DNA of 64,000 nt, taken from assembly GCA_029964075.1 (NCBI GenBank), contig CM057142.1:32304392-32368391 (forward strand). Reading direction: 5' to 3'. Below are positions 21,467 through 34,129 of the stretch, in pieces; the first letter of the stretch is position 1; each line of letters begins with the position of its first letter. This stretch comes from Patiria pectinifera (lineage: Eukaryota > Echinodermata > Asteroidea > Valvatida > Asterinidae). The notes below the pieces were generated by a model that made no database searches, was not told the DNA's origin, and saw nothing but the letters and a program-made list of their open reading frames with translations. The position numbers were made by a program, and so were the translations under genes.

Positions 21467-22828
21467 ATATACATACAAATTATATATAATTTGCCTACGT
21501 TACATCCGTATAACCATGGAGCTATAAGCATATGAAACTTGACCGATATCATTCCAAAGTGCCTCCTGATTTGTCAATTTTATCAAGAATAACAAGAGGT
21601 ACATTGTATTTATACAAAAATAAGATTGCCGAGTGGCTATTACTCAAAGTGTGCTTTTAGTTTAAGAGTAAGCGCAAGCGAATATTGTGCATGTTGTGTG
21701 GTTTGTACATGTACATGTTACATGACTGTATACAGTCGGGACTGGCAAAATATACTCGTCTAAACCGAAATTTCGTCTTAACCGTGATCGTATTAACAAG
21801 TTTCGACTGTATACAGTTTGGAAACTGTTCAAGATACGCCAGGAAGCTCAATGTTAATCAAAAGGAACTCTGTTTTATTAATAGGTTTCCAATGATGCAT
21901 GACAGAATCCTGTAGCAAATAGTATTGCAAAATAGTTAACAAGGTCAAAATTAATTAGTTGACCTCCATTTTGTGACCTTTCGACGGACAGGGTATTGAT
22001 CGTAGGGGCTTGTATATGAATCGATGGCGCCCCGATCGGAAGTGTGTGATGATTTCTCAGGAATACAGTGTTTATAAGTTATTAAGCCCAGCAGTATTCA
22101 TTTCTGGCTGCCGTTAAGATGGGGTTCGAAGGGCTGGCACCCATAAATGAAACGGTGGAAAAATTCTCGGACGTTGTACAAAACACTGCCTTCAACTTCA
22201 ATGGCATGCATGGTTATAGAAATAGTGTATAGATAATTTCTTTTAAAACACCTAACGGTGATCCAAACTTTGTTTTTAAATTGCCTGTTTCAAACGCAGT
22301 GGTAGTACACACCCCTGATTGAACTGCTGCACATGTACATGTATATTTCTTCCCTTACATGGTGTATTTCATTAGAGTGAAACTACAAACTCTTACTGAT
22401 ATCCCACCGATTAGTACGGCAGAGGTGTAGGGATTGTGCCTTAATTTGATTATATTTTTACAGGCATGGCATAGTACACGAGCATGTCACCCGAAAGATA
22501 TTTGACTATAGGGCAATCGCAGATTTGTCCTTTGAACAAATATATAGGTATAATAACCAGCAATGGCAGCCATTTGAATATTCTAAACCGAAGAATGAAC
22601 TTGGCTACTAAACCAAAGAATAAACTTAACTAGTAAACCAAAGAATATACTCACAGTAATAATGTGGGGCTAATGACTTCATCCTGTCTTCCTCTTTTTG
22701 TTGTGGAAACGAATAGAAGAAAGTCGACGACATATTTAAAGTGGTGCTATAGATTGTCTAATTTGATTTTTTACATGACCATCCTGTCGTCTGCCTTGAC
22801 TCGCAGGCTTGCAGACAAGATTGGTGTA
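21467..22828. other. Noncoding part of duplication unit 2
   Basis: Matches 10567-11927. No gene seen. Confidence 0.5.
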
Positions 22829-22998
22829 CAGTGAAATATCGATAAGTCAAACTCTGATAACTCGAAGCCACTGTTTAGTCAAACAAAGAATCCATTTCCT
22901 TCAGTAGTACAACAATGATTATACAACCCTCGACTAAACTCTGCTCAGTCAAATTTTGAACCTGTTCCCTTGAGGTTTGATTTATCAGGATTTCACTG
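22829..22998. mobile_element. pogo/Tigger-like MITE, copy in unit 2
   Basis: CAGTGAAATATCGATAAGTC to TTTCACTG, flanked by TA. Same insertion as 11930-12099. Confidence 0.75.
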
Positions 22999-23016
22999 TA
23001 CTTGGCTACTTACATT

Positions 23017-23221
23017 GGAAAGATTTCCATATATACGAAGTTCACTCAACACCCTGTGTACAGCCCTATGAGATTGGACTGAAAAATTCTAAGCGTTTTC
23101 TAAAAAAATGCTTGTATTTTCTCACTGCTCAAATTGACTTTGATGACATGAAATTGCTATCTGGGGGCTTGTTATTCAATACAGAGGAAAATTAGTGAAC
23201 TTCGTATATGGAAATCTTTCC
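23017..23221. mobile_element. MITE-like inverted repeat, copy in unit 2
   Basis: GGAAAGATTTCC ... complement at 23194-23221, with a small TA insertion in the left arm. Same structure as 12118-12327. Confidence 0.6.
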
Positions 23222-23735
23222 CTTAAATTAAAGTACTGTACGTGTAATAATGCTTTTCTGGATTTCGATTGCTTGTAGTTAAAACCGATGTCGTTCTGTA
23301 GTGAGTCGTGGTAGTTTTAATCGTGTAAGTAAGAGGTTTGTCTTCAATGTGCATGTACATGTAGTTGTAATAAAGTTGCCTATTAAAGGCGGACAAAGAA
23401 ATACAAGATGTGTCGCATCCTTGCTTTTAGGAGTGTCGGTGCAGCGTTATTCTGTGCCATGTTTTGAACTTTGATTTTGTAAAATCATTTTCCAAAGATT
23501 AGTCAATAATCCCCTGCTAAGGTCTTAACTACCATTAAGTTTGGATTTATACGACGTGCGTTCACAGAGCTGGGAGAACGTACTGCACCATTTCCAACCT
23601 GCCTGGGTTGTTTTTTTACGGACGGTCACAAAAAAGTGTCCAAAACTAAGGCCATGTTAAACAAGCTCGAAATGAACTCGGAAGCTGCGACCAGTACCAA
23701 CCTGTAGGCCTGCTGTAGCCTATAAGTCATGTACA

Positions 23736-24072
23736 TGTACATGATAGTCTATAGTCACATAAAGATGTTATGAAATTGTGTAAATTTCAGACAAAACACG
23801 GTTGAACCCAGTGAACCTCGGCACCTAGACCAGCCAAGCTGTCCCATTATGCAAGGGTTTGTTTGAATAGATTGAAGCTTTTTTGAACAAATGTACCATT
23901 TTTTTCAAATTTGCTTTGTTTTTCTGTCAAAATAACCAGATTCTTTCTGTTTTTCTGTAAAATTCTGCCAGAAATCTGCCAAAAAAATCCATTCTGTCAA
24001 ATTTTCTGTCCAACTCGTTTTTTAACAAAAAAATCTGTCAAAGTTAGCCGAAAATCGGTTAAAACGGTCACC
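23736..24072. other. Stretch private to duplication unit 2
   Basis: At the place where unit 1 has foldback element 2 and its 3' flank, unit 2 has about 340 bases of other sequence. It is T-rich with repeated TTTCTGTCAAA / TTCTGCCA-like words. No gene. Confidence 0.7.
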
Positions 24073-25026
24073 ATGTGGTGCATGGAGCATTCTATAGCAT
24101 ATGGATCACCCACTTTGTGTGCACTATCCCTATTGCGAAATGAGTGACTTTCTACGACGGCAATAAATTGGTAGCTGGCTAATGGAGACCTGAAACACGT
24201 GTTGTTGCGAGGGCCTAATGGACTAGCTAGGTGATTGATTGCCAAAAAGGCATTTGCTGAAGTTTGTTACTAACCAACGGAGAGACAGGATCATTTCTTG
24301 AACTGCTTTCTGCAACTAAAAATATACATGTACATGTACAATGTATACCAATTTCTCGTCCCCGCCCATTTCCCTTTTTTTTTAATCATACATTTGCAAA
24401 AAAAAATTAAAACTAGGCATACATGTGTATTTTGCAACTTTTGCCAATTTTATTTGTTTCCAACAAAATTGTAGCTATATAATGTAGAAAGGTTGAATGC
24501 TCCGCAGGACACAATTGTGTGCGATCAAAGCTTGAGTCGAGAAAATGGAAACTCCGCCATCTTGGGAAAAGGGGTCACCTACTTCATTATTTCCAGGAAT
24601 CCCGGACGACTTGAGAGACTGTTTTTTTTTACTCGGCCTAAACTTCAAAGATACACATTTATCCAGTTGAGAAGAGCACTGTTAATACAACATCCTGCTT
24701 ATATAACCAGGAATTTGTTTAGATACCAAGTCTTTGTTCTTCTATCTGTGTAACAAGGTAATTTGCAAAGTCCCAATTTAAGACCTTGTTATAATTTGGT
24801 GTTCCACTGTAGTTGTTGGCAAAGATCATTTTACTGTACATGAGAACATTCGCATTTTCCTTATCATGTATACATGTACATTGTACATGTATTATGAAAA
24901 AAAACTGAATGTATTATGAAAAAACTGAAAGACGTACGCATTGTACTCGCACGGGATACACTGACCCGCGACGACGTACTTATACGGTTGTCACTTCCGC
25001 TTGATTAGCCTAATGTACTTTCCATG

Positions 25027-25191
25027 GATCATTGGCGCAATTATTAAGGGCGCACGGGCTGGGGCCTGCACCCCTCTTTCCCCTCCCCATCCCCCTTGTG
25101 GCCCGCTGAGAATTTCGGGAAGGCACAAAATGAGCTTTTAAGCATTGAGTGCCCCGGCCCCTCCAGAAAAAAATGGGTCTCAGTGCCATTG
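25027..25191. mobile_element. Possible short MITE at the edge of unit 2
   Basis: CATTGGCGCAATTATTAAGG at the left and CTCAGTGCCATTG at the right are imperfect complements. In unit 1 the same left end is cut by the junction at 16802. Weak. Confidence 0.35.
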
Positions 25192-25554
25192 CCACGAGAT
25201 GTCGCCAGACAAAAAGTGTCACGGATACGCCATCAATTGCGACAATGAAATGGAGAGTTGTTTAATCCATGGAGGAAGGTGTTCCTTCCTCCATGTTTAA
25301 TCCTAGAACAGTCCCTCAAAAACTTCGGGTCAAGCGAAATTCGAAATTGAGAATGAAGACCAGGCACCGTACAGCTTACAAAATGATGCTTTTGTTTTAA
25401 TCAAGGAAAATCTGCGTTGTGCATCCCTTCCAGACAGATTCTACGTATTATTTGCATAATATGTTTTTTACAGTGCATTATACCTAACGGTTTCTCTGCC
25501 TGTAGGCTTTTTGAATGATTAAATAAATTATGCATGATAGTTATTCCGGGAAGT
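25192..25554. other. Unassigned, no gene
   Basis: Contains GGAGGAAGGTGTTCCTTCCTCC (a 22-base dyad centred near 25280; arms GGAGGAAGG / CCTTCCTCC). Nothing else is recognised. Confidence 0.4.
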
Positions 25555-25735
25555 TACTTGAAGGACTTTGCATATTCAATGTACTAGTTGTACATGCATT
25601 TGCTATTATTACTCACTTGAAGGACGACTTTGCATATTCAATGCAGTTGTACATGCATTTGCTATTACTCAATTGAAGGACGACTTTGCATATTCATTGT
25701 AGTTGTACATGTACATGCATTTGCTATTAGTCATC
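25555..25735 (+). repeat. Three ~60-bp tandem units
   Basis: Three copies of TTGAAGGACGACTTTGCATATTC-type sequence (first 20 bases TTGAAGGACGACTTTGCATA), each followed by GTTGTACATGCATTTGCTATTA. The ACATGT part varies in length between copies. Confidence 0.85.
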
Positions 25736-27725
25736 ACAGAGGAAGCATAGGCCCTGACTGAGGTGAAAAAAAAGTACGGAAGAAAGGAAATCGATCGGTA
25801 GTGGGCCAACTATAAACCAGCTGCCGGACGGAGGTGGGAAAAAGGGAGGCAGAACTTATTGTAGAACACGCGATCACGAGGGGCCGGGATTGACCTTGAA
25901 AATACATTTAGTCCCCGCGGCGTCGTGGCCAGATCGAGGGCAGATCAGGGGCCAATTTCACGGCGCTGCTAAGCACAAACATTTGCTTTGCCCACAAAAG
26001 TCTGGCTTATAAAAGCAGGTTTCCAGTCATTGTGATGTATATTGCTCGTGATTAGTATTCAACTGCTGTTTGCTTAGCATGAAAATCACATGGAGTTTTG
26101 GCTGGTAGCGGACAATACTATACAAATGTACATGTATATAGCATCTCTCTCGCCCTGGATATTACAACTTAGATGTGGATTACTTTCTTGCTTCTTAGGC
26201 GCGGATCGGGGGTGGGGGGGGGAGTCCCAGCTCTGGTTCATTTTTTCCCCATAGAAATACATTTGAAAGTGATGTGAACCTCCTCCTGCTATGACACCCA
26301 AATAATTGTACTGGTAATAATGTCCGTCATTGCAAAATTCGGACAGAGCCAGCTGGCTTACGGGGTAAATTTGTACAGCTATTCTGTAATAATGAAAGTG
26401 TGGTATTTGAAAGTATGGTATGACCTTCCTCCCCCTATTGATTTCAGTGTCCGGAGAAAGAAAATTGTCCGCATTGTTCTGCTGATGACCCTACCTCCTC
26501 TGCAAAAATTACTGGATCCGCCCCTGATTCTATGTCACTGTTTGTTGTGTTGAATGACCGATATATACCCACAATGCATTGGCGCTGGCAGTCACCGGCC
26601 ATTTTTGACAGGGCGATATAGGTATACATGTATAGTCCGTGGGACGAGGCCTTTTTTCACTCGCCACGCGGTCTGGTTCGCCGAATTTTATAAAATTTCA
26701 CAGACATGGAGATTATGGTGTACCATTTCGAAAAAAAACTTTGTTCCCCGATCCACAGTTTGTTTGGGAATGAGAAAATCTGGGATAAATCGCCGAAAAT
26801 TCTACATGGGGAAAAAAATAAGAAACAGCGCCCCCTATTGACACAGTAAGAAACCTTTTCTCGCGCAATGGCTGTCCGACTCCGAGTTCGGGCGGTCTGT
26901 TCTCAACTTGAGGCGAGTTTTTATAGGTTTTCCCCGCGATTTTCAAATTTTTCTAATCACTTACATTATCAGCCATTCAATTTCGCGTGAGTTTTGCACA
27001 TGACATTTGTGGTCAAATTAGCCTGGGTTTCTTTTTCATTTTGGGTTCATTCAATACGCAACCAAGATTTTGCACTGAATGTTCGTTTTCGTTTTCGAGC
27101 ATCCTATTTCGTTTTGGTGCATTCAAGACTTAACTTGTAGCAGACTTAAATAAAGTCTTTGCAACCTTTTGACGATTGACGCATTCGAATTAGCGAACAT
27201 CTGTGCGCTTATAACGTATAACCATGCTTTTCGTTTCTTATTCGTTTATGGGCAATGGCTTTCATCTTTTGGTCATTTAAATTAGTAAGAATTTTTAATC
27301 GATATATTTTCCTATTTTCCTCCGAGGTTCCTTTCCCCCAAAAAATCTTGATGACTGTAAAATTTACAATGTTACAAATTAACTGATATGAGAAAACAAG
27401 ATGTAACGAAATAATAAATTGAAAAGGATTATTTCTTGTTCACTGTTGATCTTTGTTTTTACTTGTTTAAACGTTTGAGCTAGGGGCATCTTTACGTTGA
27501 CGATTTCTTGACGTGCCCCCGGGGGGGGGGACGGACTATTTTGACGTTGGTGGCGCCATTTACACACCTACTACTCGAAAATAAGCCACATACACATCAC
27601 CATGATAAAATCGTTGGACTTAAAAGAAATATCCCCAAAAGAAGCAAAAACAATTGACATCCTCTTGGGGCCCGATTTGGGGGGAAAACGGATTTGAACA
27701 GAAATCGCGACAATTTGTGCTATAA
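25736..27725. other. No gene; one weak hAT-like remnant
   Basis: TTAGGCGCGGATCGGGGG at 26199 and CTGGATCCGCCCCTGA ending near 26527 could be the ends of a hAT-type miniature element, but the match is poor. G- and C-runs lie at 26213-26222 and 27517-27530. Short frames have no family resemblance. Confidence 0.35.
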
Positions 27726-27852
27726 AGCCGGCCTCAGGTCGACCCGCGATTTGCTTGCGCCACGATGGAACCGTCAGCATCAAGCAGAAAAATCCTGAAA
27801 AGTCAGTCGCCGACTGAACTGTGTCGTCGCACGGTCGCAACTGAGGCTGGCT
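27726..27852. mobile_element. PIF/Harbinger-like MITE, TAA target site
   Basis: AGCCGGCCTCAG at the left and CTGAGGCTGGCT at the right bound 127 bp. TAA lies on both sides (27723-27725, 27853-27855). A 3-bp TWA target duplication is usual for PIF/Harbinger. GC-rich dyad sequence inside. Confidence 0.6.
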
Positions 27853-29270
27853 TAACGGTACATCCATTCCTTGCATTTGGCCTGTTCACCTAAACTGGAT
27901 TTTGGCACATTCATAATAATCTTACACTCTTTCATTTGAAAAAAAACCCCAAATAGGTTGCTGCGTAGTATTCTTTTCCGGTCATTATTTAATATTAAGC
28001 ACATGCATGCATTTTCCCCTAATATTATGTAAAAACAAGACAACATTTGGCCATTGCGACCGGATATAGCAAAGTCTATAGAACCGGTTGTGAACCGCTT
28101 CGGTGCAACTCTATATTTCTAACCCGCCAAATTAGAGTGGAGTACATTTGTTTTCGTCTGCCACAATTTACTTTAATGAGCAATTGTTTTAATTCTTCTT
28201 CCAAATTCTGTGCCAACTTCATATGGTTCAAGACTGAGGCACATTAATTCAACCAATTTGATCAGTAATTGCAAACCGCGGGACGCCACCCCTCTCACTA
28301 AAGTCGGGCGACCAAAGTAATCGCCCTTTAGGATTAAGTCATTAACATTCTATATGGTTCTCGTTTCTAAAACACCCCCGGCCTGTGCCAGATGCACATT
28401 ATGCAAATAACATGTTTAGAATATCTTCACCTATTGTTAAATTCATGCCTCATTGACCGCTAAGTGCAGCATGCGAGGCGTCATTTCAGACTAGTTGTAG
28501 TACAGGGCCAGGGTATAGGCCTACACTTCCGTGCTAGCTCGTTACACTCACACATGGCCTATACCTTTACTTGGTGCAGTTCATACTCCTATATCACGGA
28601 ATATCTGTCCTGGGTACCACTCAACTATTATACGTAGCTAATTTATAGGTTAAAAGTTCAGCTGCGAAAGTTTATTTTAATTGAACATTCATGTGTGTTA
28701 CGGTGCTGGCTGGTAGCACAAACATCGCCATCAATTGCACCAAGATCAGCGCAAAGAGGGGCAAAGTTACACGTCTTTAGAAGAGTAGAAGAGGTACGTT
28801 ACATTAATGAACATTTTATGTAAGGTTCCGAACCTTGGTTTACTTTAAGAAACAAATCATAATCTGTTCAGTGTGATTTGGAAAATGATACTTTCATTTA
28901 GAGTGTACGGTACTTATTGTGCTCCATGTATTGCTTTAAGTATCGTGTAATTGTTTAAATAATGTTTAAAGTAAAGGAACGTCATTTAAAAGAGTGAAGT
29001 TCTGCTTAATTCAATGTTATTCAAGCTATTAAAGTGTAAGCCTTATCCCCCCCCCCCCATTATCAATTAGTAATTCAGCGATTTTCTTGTTAGACCCGTT
29101 CAGTGACATGTCCGAATTCGGACTTTTTTTGTTTTTGTCACAGGCCTAGTATAGGGCGCCCTCTCCAACAAACACTCGCCTCGGATGTCTGACGGCTGGT
29201 GGGCGTAGCCAGCTCCGATCGGGCGCATTCGACCTATTTAGAACTTTTTGAGATTTTGTAATTTTTCTCT
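27853..29270. other. No gene recognised
   Basis: Unassigned, AT-rich with one C-run at 29047-29059. GAAGAG followed by GTACGT near 28790 could be a splice donor of a transcript running rightwards, but no coding sense supports it. Confidence 0.4.
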
Positions 29271-31186
29271 AAAGGTAGTATTCCAGTGGAAGATTTTTAT
29301 TCAAATTGTCCCTGAATCATTCAGAAATATCGTCACTAAGTTACACCAGTATTTTCAATCATAACTGATTTAAAACTCACAGAAAGACAAATTAAGCGCA
29401 GAAAAATTCCCAAAATATCAAGCAAACGAAAGGCTTTGATAACTCAAAATTAATATTGCTTTTCTTTGATATAAATTTGTATGTTTATGATTAGAACGCT
29501 GCCGCGAGATAATTAAATCAAACTTAATGAAACAAATTAATTAAAATTTAAAAATTTGGGGACATTAATTATGAGAGAGAAAAACCGTGACAGTATCTCT
29601 TGCATGCATTGTCACATTGACTTCCTTGTTTTAAACCACTCCCTTTTATAGACAATTCAACGTTCTCCATGCAACCAAAGTTTCCAAAACTAAAAATATA
29701 TCAGGCAATTAAACTAATCAGCATTCTGGGCAAAAAAAAGAAAGCGGTAGGTTAGGGTGCAGACGCAGATCCGGCATGCGATAAGCAGCTAGAAGCACTA
29801 GGCAGCCGCTGCAGTTACTTTGTTAAACTAGTCAGGAGGGTGTAGGTTGTAGGTTAGGCTGTTAAAATTCGGCGAAATGCTCTCGGAATTCGTATACGCG
29901 TTTTCGTTTGGAAACCTCCGTACCGCATTTTATCGCATTTTCAGTCGCGAGGGTTTGGTGGTAAAATTGTCGGTTCTGAACGAAATCCAAGCCAAAGTGT
30001 CGAAGTGAAATCCAAGGAAAATTCAAAATAAACCCAAAAAAGGTTGGGCAAATGGGTTAGTACGTAGCCCAATGTTGGTCAACATACCAACTGCTAATTG
30101 CATACGTACGTAATGATCTTTTATTTCGTACTTGCATAATGTTATCACGTATAACTGTGATAATTATTACGCACGTACGTGATAATCTATGATCTTGCAT
30201 GATGCGTAAAATTACCATACCGTGATAATTATAACACACTTGCGTAATATTTTCACGTATAGGCCTTACCGTGATAAATATTACGTACGTACGTGATAAT
30301 TATTACTCATGTAGGTGCTGATGTATACACGTCAGGTACGTACCTAATATCACGTACGTGACAATTATTATGTAGGTACGTTTTATTATCACGTGATATG
30401 CAATTAAATTGCACACGTACTATTATCACGTACATACGCATAATAAAATCAAGTACGTGATATTATGACGTACGTACGTGCACGTTACTATCAGCCTTAG
30501 GTACGTACATGTACCTCGTATTATATTATCAAGTACGTATGCGATAAAAATATTATTACGTTTTATTGTCATGTACATTGTACGTGCGTGATAATATCAC
30601 GTATAGGCTACGTAACAAGAAAAAAATCTCCATGTCTCCTGTAGGTCTCCGTACCAACGCGATTTCGTGTACTGCGCTTCCAATAATTATTTTCGGTGAT
30701 AAAATCTAGGGAAATGTTTAGAAAGGTGTAGGCTAATGAATAGTGTTATTAGGGAGCAAGAATAGTCCGCTGCGAGCATGCGCACATTGAGCCTGCAAGC
30801 ATCGCGATGGGAGGGGCTGGGATGGGGACAGGGAGGGCGGGGGTCGGGGTCACCTGTACTAGTCATTGTACTTAGTATTAAATTCTACGCAATTGGCATA
30901 TGTTTTCAAACGATTTTCTGTTATAGATAACCCCTCAAATCCTCAAAGTTCGTTCAGAAATTTTCAAAAAAAAAGAAGAATAAAATGCAAACGAAATCAA
31001 ATAAAATTTAAATAAAATGAAGACACTGTGCCTTCTGCATTGTCAAACATTTAATATTCTCCCTAAAATTGAAAGTACTGGTGTATTTTTTTTTTCAGTA
31101 TCAGAAACTTTAAATTTAAAACTGATTTCGTAATTGATTGATTGTAGTTTTGTGATATTTTATCAATCCACTGGAATACTGCCTTT
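29271..31186. mobile_element. 1.9-kb inverted-repeat element
   Basis: AAAGGTAGTATTCCAGTGGA at 29271-29290 recurs as complement at 31167-31186 with one mismatch. Weaker inverted similarity continues inward (TACACCAGTATTTTCAAT against its complement near 31073-31090). No ORF of length; a non-autonomous DNA transposon is the likeliest reading. It contains the palindrome array below. Confidence 0.55.
30060..30605. repeat. Degenerate ACGTACGTGATAAT palindrome array
   Basis: Dozens of overlapping words of ACGTACGTGATAATTATTAC type occur in both senses, spacing irregular, almost all self-complementary at the ACGTACGT or ATAATTAT centre. Not coding. Confidence 0.85.
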
Positions 31187-31515
31187 TGATACGGACGTTG
31201 GCTGGTACTTTGTACGCAAGAGATAACAATGCAGGTCTATTGGTAACGGGATAACTCTTTAAAAGTTACCATTCCTTTGCGTTGCTCATCGGCGACGATT
31301 TAATTTCTTTATGATTGTATTAATTTTCAAGACCTGGCAAATCTAAGCGATCAATACGGACATTGGCTGGTCCTTGCTCGTTTGACTGGAAATTATGAGA
31401 ACAAGTACAGACAAAGAAAGTTGTTTATGATGGTATAAAATGTTTCAGAGCACGAGTTTTAGATTAACCAACTCTAAGCTATTATCAATACGGACATTGG
31501 CTGGTCCTTTATGTA
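31187..31515 (+). repeat. Three copies of an ATACGGACATTGGCTGG unit
   Basis: The word ATACGGAC(A/G)TTGGCTGGT occurs near 31189, 31352 and 31490, each in a ~140-160-base unit containing similar AT-rich flanks. Confidence 0.7.
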
Positions 31516-32519
31516 TCAGTCGGTAAAAAGAGGTTTATTTCAGAGGAAAATATTGTTTAAAAACCCTCAAATTATGGCAATGTGTACTTTTTTCATTGTT
31601 CATGTTGCATGCTTGCCACTTTATCATATCCAACTCTTTGCACAGTTGATTTGTGCGTTGTATTGTGTTGCCATTGTGTATTGCTCTCTCTGTGGTGTGA
31701 TTTTATTTCGTTTTATTATCTCTGTATGTTGTGTCTTCAGTGATAAAAGAACAAATGAAAAGTTTCTTAATCAACTCGATCGTTGCGGATCGTTGCGGCT
31801 CGTTGCGGCATACAACAAACAGCACAGCAAAAATAACGCAGACGTTGAAAAAAATAATACTTGAGATCAGTGTTAAACGTCGGGGGAAAAAAACGGTCCG
31901 AAGCAGCAACGATAACGACGAAAATACGAAACTTATGCCAAAATTACGGCGGTATTGGAAAAATAGTACCAGAAATCGGTGTATTTCAACTGCAATGGTA
32001 CCGAAATATTTGACGAAAATTGAAGAAAAAATATCAAATAGGTTAAAAATCAAATCGTATGTGGATACATTATTTTCGCATAAATACTACTCCGCCTTCA
32101 ACAGATGGCTATGAAAATGACGAAAATGACGTCGAAAATCGAAGCGGCAAAAACGTTCAGTCACAGCGCTAGTGAGAGAAATTAAACTTGATTATCAGTG
32201 CAATTTCTTACACTCGCACAAAAATCGGTTACGGAAATACCCAAATTAAAGTGGTGAAAATTAAAATGACGAAAATTATGGCAAACTTTAACAGCGGCGG
32301 CGAAAGAAAATGTGTACTTGAAATCGCCATGAAAATGACAGAAATGTTGATAAAAATCGAATCGGATTCAACTAGTCGGAAAAAGAATTTTGGCAAAACG
32401 GTGGAAAAAACGACAGCAACAAAACAACACATCTTCGAGAAGTTTGGCTACAAAGAAAACTAATGGCAAACACCGAGGTATGTATCTGAGTTAGTGAAAT
32501 CAACAACAAAAATGTGTGG
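31516..32519. other. Diverged repeat segment, no supported gene
   Basis: Opposing frames of 117-127 codons (31511-31864, 31731-32114 plus; 31703-32053 minus) overlap. The sequence from about 31970 to 32260 recurs at 33390-33660, 36030-36200, 38030-38170 and 38230-38420 with words such as CAACAGATGGCTATGAAAAT and AAATCGAAGCGG. Each copy carries different frame changes, so protein coding is unlikely. Confidence 0.55.
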
Positions 32520-33110
32520 GGGAATGCTGTCAGACGTGCGACACGTTTATAGTCGCATGCGACAATTCTTCATGTTGTAACTTTCAAACTTCATATTCAT
32601 CATTTTTTTTTTGTAAGTCCGATTTAGAAAGATCGGCAGGGACACCTGATTATTAAAATATATACTTTATCCTTAAGCTACTTATTTGGTATTTGACCTG
32701 TGATAACGCAAGTCCGATCATCAAGAATCGGCTTATTAGAATGAGGTTTGACATCAGTGCAGTTTTATTCAAGGATCAGAACAGAATCGTACGGTCAAAA
32801 TAATAGCGCTGCGGTATTGAGTTAGCAATGACCTGCAATCATTGATAGTTTTAATATCATCGGGTCATGACATTCACAATCAAATATTTGTGTGGCTTAT
32901 TATACCGCACTTACCGTAATTTCCAAAGAAAGTGAGACACGCGACACGTGTAGAGTCTCATTGTGTGTAGAGTTGCACAATTACTCATTTCATTTCTATT
33001 GATGTAACTAGGGCAAACGTGTAAACCCTCCTTCCGCCGTGTGTTCAACGTAAGTCCGATTTGGAAGGAATCGGCAAGGATAAAATTGCATCTTGACATT
33101 TAAAGTCATG
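32520..33110 (+). ncRNA. Hairpin block, copy 1 (possible structured RNA)
   Basis: Contains GCGAC...GTCGC (32538-32556), CCGATTTAGAAAGATCGG (32619-32636), CCGATCATCAAGAATCGG (32714-32731), GAGAC...GTCTC (32934-32959) and CCGATTTGGAAGGAATCGG (33056-33074). The CCGAT hairpins follow (G/C)(T/C)AAGT. The same order recurs in two further blocks. That it is transcribed is inference. Confidence 0.35.
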
Positions 33111-34129
33111 TGAATTTCTGGCATGTTCGTTGGTGAGTTAGTCTGTTTTCAAAAGCAAATATTGAAAACATTGAAGTAAACTTTGTAAGTATGCAGGTAT
33201 AATCGTTATTTAAGCTGATAGATAGTCATTGGATGTACATTGTATAGTAATGTTTCACCTCAGTAACCAATGTAAGTAACTAGCCTGGCCCCGTGTTTTC
33301 GTACCCCTGTTCACTGAGGAAAGACTTGCAGCTTTCATCGAAGAAAATGAAGATCTATAAGTGAAGATAGGAGGCTGCTACGAAAATTGAAAACAAAATA
33401 ATATTCATATCGGTCTTAAATCACATCGTAAGTGGATAACTCCTTTACGAAGAAATACTACTCCGCCTCCAGGATATGGCTATGAAAATGACGAGACCGA
33501 CACCAAAAATCGAAGCGGCAAAAATGTTCAGTGACAACATATTGCAAAAAGAAATATCAAAAAATAGTGAGAGAAATTATACTCGAGGTCAGTGTTATTT
33601 TCGCACATACAAATAAAAACAAAATCGGTTACGGAAATACCCAAATCAAAGTGGCGAAAATTAAAATGACGAAAATTACAGGTAAAAAAAAAAATACAGC
33701 GGTGGCGAAAGAAGTGTACTTGAAATCTGTGTTAATTTAATACAAAAATTGAAATGACCGAAATTTTGATAAAAATCTCATCTGCTTCAAATGGTCGGAA
33801 AGCGAATTTTGGCAAAACGTTAACGGTGCTAAAAACGACAGCAACAAAACAATTAAAATGGCAGAAATTACGGCAGCAAAAAATAATCACCATCTCGAAA
33901 CAAAGACAAACGTTAAACTGACAGAATTTACGGCAATTACAGCGAAATTAAATAAATATCTTCCCCGCAGAACTACACATCTTAAAGGTATTCGGCTTCA
34001 AAAATAACGGAAATTAGTCACATCTTCGAGAAGTTTGCCTACGAAGAAAACGAATGGCAAAAACCGAGGTAGGCCTATGCATCTGTGTAAGTCAAGTAAA
34101 CTTGGTAAAATCAACAACAAACATTTTGT

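Larger units (their letters stand above)
17712..25090 (+). repeat. Segmental duplication, unit 2
   Basis: Direct copy of 6853-16802 without foldback element 2. The left edge is at TTTTTCCTCTATAGGG just after the 42-bp minisatellite. The right edge is at CCCTCCCCAT, beyond which the two units differ. Confidence 0.95.

Noticed and set aside
30060-30605. CRISPR-like array
   Set aside because: Repeat spacing is irregular, the words overlap and are palindromic, and the window is eukaryotic.
31511-32114. Overlapping 116-127-codon frames on both strands
   Set aside because: They sit in the diverged repeat family, other copies carry different frame changes, and no domain is seen.
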